A stretch of DNA of 64,000 nucleotides. Origin: Alloboseaceae bacterium BT-24-1 (GTDB lineage Bacteria > Pseudomonadota > Alphaproteobacteria > Rhizobiales > Beijerinckiaceae). Made by a program: the position numbers and the translations under genes. The notes under the pieces are model-generated. The model was given only the letters and a program-made list of their open reading frames with translations. It had not been told where the DNA came from and ran no database searches. The stretch covers positions 62,001 to 126,000 of the forward strand of contig JAOYTL010000016.1 in NCBI GenBank assembly GCA_025846845.1. Reading direction: 5' to 3'. Positions 58,730 to 64,000 of this stretch are shown here, piece by piece (positions within the stretch are counted from its first letter, which is position 1; every line of letters begins with the position of its first letter).

Positions 58730-59725
58730 ATGAAACATTTCTGTATTGCAGCGGGCGCTGCCCTTGCCTCCGTCATTGCCGCGGTGGTTCCGGCCGCAGC
58801 CTGGCAGCCGACCAAGTCGGTCGAGTTCGTCGTGACCTCGGGCCCCGGCGGCGGCACCGATAATTTCGCCCGTATCGTCCAGTCGATCATCGCCAAGCAC
58901 AAGCTGATCGAGCAGCCGGTCGTCGTGCTCAACAAGGGCGGCGGCAGCGGCGCCGAGGGCTACATCTATGGCAAGGGCGCCAAGGGCGACGCCCACAAGG
59001 TCGTCTTCGGCACCAACAACGCCTATCTGCTGCCCTATGTCGCCAAGCTCGGCTACAAGCTCTCCGACCTGACGCCCGTCTCGGCGCTGGCGCTCGACGA
59101 GTTCCTGATCTGGGTGAAGGGCGACGCGCCCTTCAGCGACGCCAAGGCCTATATCGAGGCGGCCAAGGCCAAGCCTGGCAGCTTCAAGATGGCCGGCAGC
59201 CAGTCGAAGGACACCGACCAGACGCTGACCGCGATGATCCAGGAGGCGACCGGCGCCAAGTGGATCTACGTACCCTTCCAGGGTGGTGGCGCGGCTGCGA
59301 CGCAGCTCGCCGGCGGCCATGTCGATTCCAACACCAACAACCCGAACGAGAATATCGGCCAGTGGAAGGCCGGCCAGGTGAAGCCGCTCTGCGTCTTCTC
59401 GCCGGTGCGCCTCGCCAAGAGCGATCCGATCCATGACGGCAAGGGCTGGGGCGACATCCCGACCTGCAAGGAAGCCGGCTTGCCGCTCGAAGCCTTCCAG
59501 ATGCCGCGCACCGTCTGGCTGCCGGCCGAAGTCCCGGCCGACGCCGTCGCCTACTACGCCGACGTGATGGAGAAGGTCAGCAAGACGCCGGAATGGGCCG
59601 AGTTCATTGCCCGCACCGCGCAGACCGCCCGCTTCATGAAGGGCAAGGAACTCACCGAGTTCGTCGCGAAGGACGAGGCTGCCAACGCCAAGGTCTTCAA
59701 GAACGAAGGCTGGGTGGTGAACTGA
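58730..59725 (+). CDS. TctC-type solute-binding protein of a tripartite tricarboxylate transporter
   Basis: The 331-residue protein has a signal peptide (1-24, PAAAWQ) and the Bug fold (KSVEFVVTSGPGGGTDNFARIVQSI, PVVVLNKGGGSGAEGYIYG). It binds a carboxylate in the periplasm. It follows pdxA2 by 68 bases and is separated from the small membrane subunit by a palindromic repeat. Confidence 0.93.
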   Translation: MKHFCIAAGAALASVIAAVVPAAAWQPTKSVEFVVTSGPGGGTDNFARIVQSIIAKHKLIEQPVVVLNKGGGSGAEGYIYGKGAKGDAHKVVFGTNNAYLLPYVAKLGYKLSDLTPVSALALDEFLIWVKGDAPFSDAKAYIEAAKAKPGSFKMAGSQSKDTDQTLTAMIQEATGAKWIYVPFQGGGAAATQLAGGHVDSNTNNPNENIGQWKAGQVKPLCVFSPVRLAKSDPIHDGKGWGDIPTCKEAGLPLEAFQMPRTVWLPAEVPADAVAYYADVMEKVSKTPEWAEFIARTAQTARFMKGKELTEFVAKDEAANAKVFKNEGWVVN

Positions 59726-59738
59726 TCACGCCAATCTC

Positions 59739-59838
59739 CGGTCATCCCGGACAAGCCGCGAAGCGGCGCTGATCCGGGATCCATGCCTGAACCGTTCCGG
59801 CATGGGTCCCGGGTCTCCCTTCGGTCGCCCGGGACGAC
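59739..59838. repeat. Dispersed palindromic repeat, copy A5
   Basis: It begins CCGGTCATCCCGG, contains AAGCGGCGCTGATCCGGGATCCATG and GGCATGGGTCCCGGG, and ends CCCGGGACGAC. It lies between the binding-protein gene and the TctB-like gene. Confidence 0.8.
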
Positions 59839-59879
59839 ATGGTCGGGCTGCGCGTCCGACGTTTGAAGGAGGAATGCCG

Positions 59880-60368
59880 ATGATCAGCCGCTTCCAGGCC
59901 GAGATCGCGACAGCTTTGGCGACGCTCGCCTTCGGCTTCGTGATCGTCAACGGCGCCCGCGAGTTCGGCATCGGCTGGGATTCGTCCGGCCCGCAGCCCG
60001 GCGCCTTCCCCTTCTATTGCGGTCTCTTGATCGCGCTCGCCAGCCTCGGCACGATCGCGACCACGGTCGGCCGGCGGATGGGCGGCTCGGCGGCACTCGC
60101 CAGGGTTTTCCTCGACAAGGAGCAGGGCAAGCGCGTCCTCTCCTTCTTCCTGCCGATGCTCGCCTTCGTCGTGCTGAGCGTGACGCTCGGCATGTATGTC
60201 GCGATGCTGCTCTACCTCGTCTTCGCGATGCGCTTCCAGGGCCGCTATGGCTGGCTGCCTTCGCTCGCGACGGCTTTCGGCACGGTCGCCTTCTTCTATT
60301 TCGGCCTCGAGAAATTCGCTCAGGTCGGCCTGCTCAAGGGGCCGGTCGAAGCGACGCTCGGCCTCTGA
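59880..60368 (+). CDS. TctB-type small membrane subunit
   Basis: The 162-residue protein has four hydrophobic helices (EIATALATLAFGFVIVNGAREFG, FPFYCGLLIALASLGTIATTV, VLSFFLPMLAFVVLSVTLGMYVAML, SLATAFGTVAFFYFGLEKFA) and the DSSGPQPGAFPFY motif of TctB. AAGGAGG lies 7 bases before the ATG at 59880; an ATG at 59874 is too close. It acts with TctA. Confidence 0.9.
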   Translation: MISRFQAEIATALATLAFGFVIVNGAREFGIGWDSSGPQPGAFPFYCGLLIALASLGTIATTVGRRMGGSAALARVFLDKEQGKRVLSFFLPMLAFVVLSVTLGMYVAMLLYLVFAMRFQGRYGWLPSLATAFGTVAFFYFGLEKFAQVGLLKGPVEATLGL

Positions 60369-60389
60369 ACCAGCGAACCGGAGCCTTCC

Positions 60390-61907
60390 ATGGAAAACTT
60401 CGCTTCGCTTCTCCACGGTTTCGAGGTCGCGCTGACGGCCCATCACATCGCGCTGATGTTCGCCGGTGTGCTGCTCGGCATCCTGGTGGGCGTGCTGCCG
60501 GGCCTCGGCGCGCCGAACGGCGTCTCGCTGATGCTGCCGCTGACCTTCGCCATGGACCCGGTCTCGGCGATCATCCTCTTGACCTCGCTTTACTGGGGTG
60601 CGCTCTTCGGCGGCTCGACCACCTCGATCCTGTTCAACATTCCCGGTGAGCCGTCCTCGGTCGCCACCACCTTCGACGGCCACCCAATGGCCAAGCAGGG
60701 CAGGGCGACCGAAGCGCTGTCCTTCGCCTTCCTCTCGGCCGGCATCGGCGCCATGGCCGGCGTCATCCTGATCACGCTGCTCTCCGGCTGGGTCGCGCGC
60801 TTTGCGCTGAAATTCTCCTCGCCGGAGTATTTCGCGGTCTATTTCATGACCTTCGCCAGTTTCGTCGGCCTCGGCGGCGCCTCGCCGCTGAAGACCATCG
60901 TCTCGATGGCGATGGGCTTCGCCTTCGCCTCGATCGGCATGGATTCGGTCTCGGGCAATGTCCGCCTGACCTATGAGTTCGACGTGCTGCTCGCCGGCGT
61001 CAGCTTCCTGATCGCGGTGATCGGCCTGTTCGGCCTCGGCGAGCTCCTGCAGACGATGGAGGAGGGCTTACGCTTCGATGGGGTGAAGGCCAAGGTCCGT
61101 CCGCGCGACGTCCTCGCCACCGCGCTGAAGCTGCCGCGCTACTGGCTCGCCTTGTTGCGCTCCAGCATCATCGGCATCTGGATGGGCATCACGCCGGGTG
61201 GGCCGACCGCGGCGTCGTTCATGAGCTACGCCATGGCCAAGCGCTCCTCGCGCAATCCGGAGAAGTTCGGCAAGGGTGAGCCCGAGGGCGTGATCTCGCC
61301 CGAGACTGCCGACCATGCCGCCGGCTCCGCCGCCATGCTGCCGATGCTGGCGCTCGGCATTCCGGGTTCGGCGACTGCCGCGGTGATGATGGGCGGGCTG
61401 ATGATCTGGGGCCTCAACCCCGGCCCGATGCTCTTCGTCGAGCGGCCCGATTTCGTCTGGGGCCTGATCGCCTCGATGTATCTCGGCAATGTCGTTGCGG
61501 TCATTGTGGTACTTGCAACGGTACCGCTCTTCGCCTCGATCCTGCGCATCCCGTTCTCGATCATCGGCCCGGTGATCGTCGTGGTCTGCTTCATCGGCGC
61601 CTATACCGTCGGCAACAAGCAGTTCGACATCTGGCTCGCACTCGCCTTCGGCATCGTCGGCTATCTCTTCAAGAAGCTCGATTACCCGATTGCGCCGCTG
61701 GTACTTGCCATGGTCATCGGCGACAAGGCGGAGGACGCCTTCCGCCAGTCGATGATCTTCAGCCAGGGCTCGCTCTCGATCTTCTGGTCGAACCCGCTGG
61801 TGGCGAGCCTGATGGCGATCGGCCTCGCGCTCCTGCTCTTCCCACTGATCGGCTCGACAAGGCGGGGCATCCGCAAGCTCGTGACCGCGCGCGCGGCCAA
61901 GGCGTGA
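60390..61907 (+). CDS. TctA-type large membrane subunit
   Basis: The 505-residue protein has about eleven hydrophobic helices and TctA marks: GVLLGILVGVLPGLGAPNGVS, LFGGSTTSILFNIPGEPSSVATTFDGHP and GIPGSATAAVMMGGLMIWGLNPGPMLF. It is the transport channel for the TctC-delivered acid and uses ion gradients. Order tctC-tctB-tctA is normal. Confidence 0.95.
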   Translation: MENFASLLHGFEVALTAHHIALMFAGVLLGILVGVLPGLGAPNGVSLMLPLTFAMDPVSAIILLTSLYWGALFGGSTTSILFNIPGEPSSVATTFDGHPMAKQGRATEALSFAFLSAGIGAMAGVILITLLSGWVARFALKFSSPEYFAVYFMTFASFVGLGGASPLKTIVSMAMGFAFASIGMDSVSGNVRLTYEFDVLLAGVSFLIAVIGLFGLGELLQTMEEGLRFDGVKAKVRPRDVLATALKLPRYWLALLRSSIIGIWMGITPGGPTAASFMSYAMAKRSSRNPEKFGKGEPEGVISPETADHAAGSAAMLPMLALGIPGSATAAVMMGGLMIWGLNPGPMLFVERPDFVWGLIASMYLGNVVAVIVVLATVPLFASILRIPFSIIGPVIVVVCFIGAYTVGNKQFDIWLALAFGIVGYLFKKLDYPIAPLVLAMVIGDKAEDAFRQSMIFSQGSLSIFWSNPLVASLMAIGLALLLFPLIGSTRRGIRKLVTARAAKA

Positions 61908-61930
61908 CGGCGGCGGTATGGCTGGCGATC

Positions 61931-61959
61931 TTGCCGTCAAGCTTGTAACGCGTTACGCT
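61931..61959 (+). promoter_or_regulatory. Candidate promoter with operator for the MazEF-type pair
   Basis: TTGCCG (61931-61936) and TACGCT (61954-61959) are 17 bases apart. Between them lies a perfect 12-bp palindrome GTAACGCGTTAC (61945-61956). The arrangement fits autoregulation by the antitoxin, whose GTG is at 61986. Confidence 0.6.
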
Positions 61960-61985
61960 ATCGTCCCGTCACCAGAGGTCTCGCC

Positions 61986-62201
61986 GTGTCAGCGGTTGCA
62001 GAGCGGATGCGCGACATGCGTCGTAGACGACGCGAGCGAGGCTTGCGCGAGGTGCGCCTGCTTGTTCCGGACGCGCGGTCGCCAGCGGTCCGCGCTCGGA
62101 TCGTTCGACAGGTTGCGAGGCTCGACCCTGCCGCGGAAGAAGAAGCCTTGCGCTGGATCGAAACTGTCTCCGAATTCGATAGCCCTGCGAGCGACGATTG
62201 A
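61986..62201 (+). CDS. Antitoxin, MazE-like (DUF3018)
   Basis: The 71-residue protein starts at a GTG and reads MSAVAERMRDMRRRRRERGLREVRLLVPDARSPAVRARIVRQVARL, the DUF3018 pattern of antitoxins found next to PemK/MazF toxins. The N terminus is strongly basic, the C terminus (EEEALRWIETVSEFD) acidic and probably wraps the toxin. It overlaps the toxin start by TTGA. Confidence 0.88.
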   Translation: MSAVAERMRDMRRRRRERGLREVRLLVPDARSPAVRARIVRQVARLDPAAEEEALRWIETVSEFDSPASDD

Positions 62202-62533
62202 GCCTGAGCCGCGGCGATGTCGTGGTCGTTGCGGCTGCCGGCGACAATGGCAAGCCCCGTCCGGCAGTCGTGGTCCAGACGGATGCAATTCCGGCCGCGC
62301 ATCCTTCCGTCGTGATCTGCCAGATGACATCGACCTTGGTCGATGCTTCGGACCTTCGCGTCACGATCGAGCCATCGGCGGAGAATGGCTTGCGCGGGCG
62401 TTCGCAGGTGATGATCGACAAGCCGGTCACCCTCATGCGCAGCCGAATATCCGGCTCGATCGGACGCTTGAACGCTGCCGAAATGGCGCGCGTGACGGCA
62501 GGGCTGGCTTTCGTGATCGGAGTCGCCGACTAG
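62198..62533 (+). CDS. Toxin, PemK/MazF-type endoribonuclease
   Basis: The 111-residue protein starts at a TTG overlapping the antitoxin stop. RGDVVVVAAAGDNGKPRPAVVVQTD is the PemK/MazF core strand pair with the catalytic Arg, and VMIDKPVTLMRSRISGSIGRL the second conserved block. MazF toxins cut mRNA at short sequences; the specific site cannot be predicted. Confidence 0.9.
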   Translation: MSLSRGDVVVVAAAGDNGKPRPAVVVQTDAIPAAHPSVVICQMTSTLVDASDLRVTIEPSAENGLRGRSQVMIDKPVTLMRSRISGSIGRLNAAEMARVTAGLAFVIGVAD

Positions 62534-62631
62534 TAGGTCATGCGACAAGAAGCCGATGGCGATCCCTCGCCGCTGTGCTGATACCGTCGGCAGAGCGGGG
62601 CGATCCGACACCAGCGGAAGGACAGCCAGCT

Positions 62632-63168
62632 ATGACCATTGCCGGCAGGCTTCAGGCAATCCAGGCCGACATCACGACGCTTCCCGTCGATGCCATCGTC
62701 AATGCGGCCAACAATTCGCTCTTGGGCGGGGGAGCCGTCGACGGCGCGATTCATCGCGCCGCGGGGCCCGAACTCCTGCAGGAATGCCGCAAGCTCGGCG
62801 GCTGCCAGACCGGCGACGCCAAGCTGACGCAAGGCTATCGCCTGCCGGCGCGCTTCGTCATCCACACGGTCGGGCCGGTCTGGCAGGGCGGCGGCCAGAG
62901 CGAGGCGGAGTTGCTGGCGTCCTGCTATCGCCGGTCCCTGGCGGTCGCAGATGGGGCGGGCATCCGCACCATCGCCTTTCCGAGCATCAGCACTGGCGTC
63001 TACGGCTATCCGGTCGCGCCCGCGGCGAAGATCGCCGTGGCGACGGTCGCTGCCGCCCTGAAGAACGGGGCCACGTTCGACGCGATTACCCTCTGCTGCT
63101 TCTCGCCCGAGGACCTCGCCATCTATCAGCGCGAGCTTGCCGAGGCCGGCCATCCGCAGGCGCAGTAG
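62632..63168 (+). CDS. Macro-domain protein (O-acetyl-ADP-ribose deacetylase type)
   Basis: The 178-residue protein has the macro-domain signatures DAIVNAANNSLLGGGAVDGAIH and FPSISTGVYGYP, with the Asn/Asp of the MacroD class, which hydrolyse ADP-ribosyl esters. A much longer frame opens upstream at 61918 through the MazEF pair but is a shadow of those genes. It starts 98 bases after the toxin. Cellular role here is unknown; DarT-like ADP-ribosyltransferase is not seen. Confidence 0.93.
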   Translation: MTIAGRLQAIQADITTLPVDAIVNAANNSLLGGGAVDGAIHRAAGPELLQECRKLGGCQTGDAKLTQGYRLPARFVIHTVGPVWQGGGQSEAELLASCYRRSLAVADGAGIRTIAFPSISTGVYGYPVAPAAKIAVATVAAALKNGATFDAITLCCFSPEDLAIYQRELAEAGHPQAQ

Positions 63169-63207
63169 CTCTCACTCTCTTCCAGCCACAACAGCCGAGG
63201 CCATGCC

Positions 63208-64000
63208 ATGACCGAACCCTACAAGGGCATCATCCCGATCGCGCCGACGATCTTCCATGAGAATGGCGACGTCGACCATGACGGCAATCGCCGGGTCATG
63301 GACCTGATGGTCGACCAGGGGGTCGACGGCATCTGCATCCTCGCCAATTTCTCCGAGCAGTTCCTGCTGACCGACGCCGAGCGCGACGAGGTCATGCGGC
63401 TCTCGATCGAGCAGGTCGCGGGCCGGGTGCCGGTCTGCGTCACCACCTCGCATTTCTCGACGCGGATCGCGGCGCAGCGGGCCAAGGCCGCAGCTGACGC
63501 CGGCGCCAGGATGCTGATGATGATGCCGCCCTATCACGGCGCGCTGCTCAAGGTCGACGAGCAGGGCATGATCGAGCACTTCAAGATCGTCGCCGATGCC
63601 TGCGGTATCCCGATCATCCTGCAGGACGCGCCGCTCTCCGGCGTGACCATGAGCGTGCCCTTCATGGTCAGGCTCAACAAGGAGGTGCCGCTCGTCCGCT
63701 ACTTCAAGATCGAGGTTCCCGGCACGGCGGGCAAGCTGCGCTCGCTGATCGAGGCCGGCGGCGACGCCATCGTCGGTCCCTTCGACGGCGAAGAGGCGAT
63801 CACGCTGATGGCCGATCTCGACGCTGGCGCCACCGGTACGATGACGTCGGCGATGATCCCCGACCTGATCAAGCCGATCCTGGCGGCTCATGCTGCCGGG
63901 AACCGCAAAGAGGCGGCGGCGCTCTATGCCCGCGTCCTGCCGATCATCAACTACGAGAACCGGCAATGCGGCCTGCGCTCGGCCAAGGCGGTGATGAAGG
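63208..64000 (+). CDS. DapA-family aldolase/lyase (DHDPS superfamily), cut by window end
   Basis: 264 residues are visible. The TIM-barrel Schiff-base Lys is Lys167 in RYFKIEVPG. The usual YNxP motif is replaced by ILQDAPLSG (Gln139-Asp140), and the usual GGTTGE is ANFSEQ, so both the Tyr of the proton relay and the carboxylate-binding loop differ from dihydrodipicolinate synthase. It belongs to the group named only 'dihydrodipicolinate synthase family', often beside Tct transporters and PdxA2. It probably splits or makes a 2-oxo-acid; reaction unknown. GAGG lies near the ATG at 63208. Confidence 0.85.
   Translation, partial: MTEPYKGIIPIAPTIFHENGDVDHDGNRRVMDLMVDQGVDGICILANFSEQFLLTDAERDEVMRLSIEQVAGRVPVCVTTSHFSTRIAAQRAKAAADAGARMLMMMPPYHGALLKVDEQGMIEHFKIVADACGIPIILQDAPLSGVTMSVPFMVRLNKEVPLVRYFKIEVPGTAGKLRSLIEAGGDAIVGPFDGEEAITLMADLDAGATGTMTSAMIPDLIKPILAAHAAGNRKEAAALYARVLPIINYENRQCGLRSAKAVMK

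Noticed and set aside
61918..63168. Open frame of 416 codons ending as the macro-domain protein
   Set aside because: Its first 238 codons read the MazEF-type pair in a wrong frame; the macro domain starts at its own ATG at 62632.
62198..63168. DarTG-type toxin-antitoxin (macro domain as antitoxin)
   Set aside because: The neighbour is a PemK/MazF-type protein, not a DarT ADP-ribosyltransferase, and has its own antitoxin.

Overview
The window is GC-rich, densely coded chromosome from an alphaproteobacterium, most likely of the order Hyphomicrobiales (Bosea or a relative). That is an inference from the many Bug/TctC and LIV-type transporters, the small basic and RHH_4-type proteins, and the dispersed palindromic repeats, not from a marker gene. 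I saw no rRNA, tRNA, CRISPR array, insertion sequence or complete prophage. No gene-free stretch reaches 300 bases; most gaps of 150-270 bases hold a palindromic repeat or a divergent promoter.

Layout. 1-7.4 kb: housekeeping and small genes (a cut HAD hydrolase, trmD, rhodanese, acetyltransferase, aspartate aminotransferase, a transglutaminase-like protein without its catalytic His, five small minus-strand genes, a YaiI-type protein and an enoyl-CoA hydratase). 7.5-11.1 kb: an orphan TctC-type binding protein, a COG4091 dehydrogenase with SAF domain, and a PQQ-type sugar dehydrogenase. 11.2-11.6 kb: an AT-rich, probably acquired gene for a protein of three WPxD repeats. 11.6-18.5 kb: membrane and envelope genes, then cytochrome c, glyoxalase and a GMC oxidoreductase with Tat-exported partner. 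18.7-19.5 kb: a Fic module before leuB. 19.6-26 kb: leuB, small proteins, an ABC exporter and a CpdB-type nucleotidase.

26-36 kb holds a CoA-transferase / acyl-CoA dehydrogenase / dehydratase set, divergent from a complete LIV-type ABC importer with an aldehyde dehydrogenase. 36-42 kb has a methyltransferase, a divergent Lrp/MFS pair with a shared operator, an alcohol dehydrogenase, and a divergent LysR/metallo-beta-lactamase pair. 42-51 kb is a minus-strand cluster that reads as quinate/shikimate catabolism: LysR regulator, quinate/shikimate dehydrogenase with the SxT motif, binding protein, two permeases, two ATPases, and a fused 3-dehydroshikimate dehydratase leading to protocatechuate.

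51-56.5 kb: a 2-TM protein with an HlyD-type adaptor, a small exported protein, and the asdA-aspT pair for proton-motive aspartate:alanine exchange. 56.7-64 kb: a GntR regulator divergent from pdxA2-tctC-tctB-tctA and, after an inserted MazEF-type pair and a macro-domain gene, a DapA-family enzyme cut by the window end. This looks like uptake and breakdown of an unidentified sugar acid or (hydroxy)dicarboxylate.

The most interesting structures are four REPIN-like paired hairpins in the two LIV operons, in both cases including the gap between binding-protein and permease genes; the threefold WPxD-repeat protein; the PdxA2/Tct/DapA cluster; and three tandem hairpins that bury the ribosome-binding site of a cytochrome c gene.
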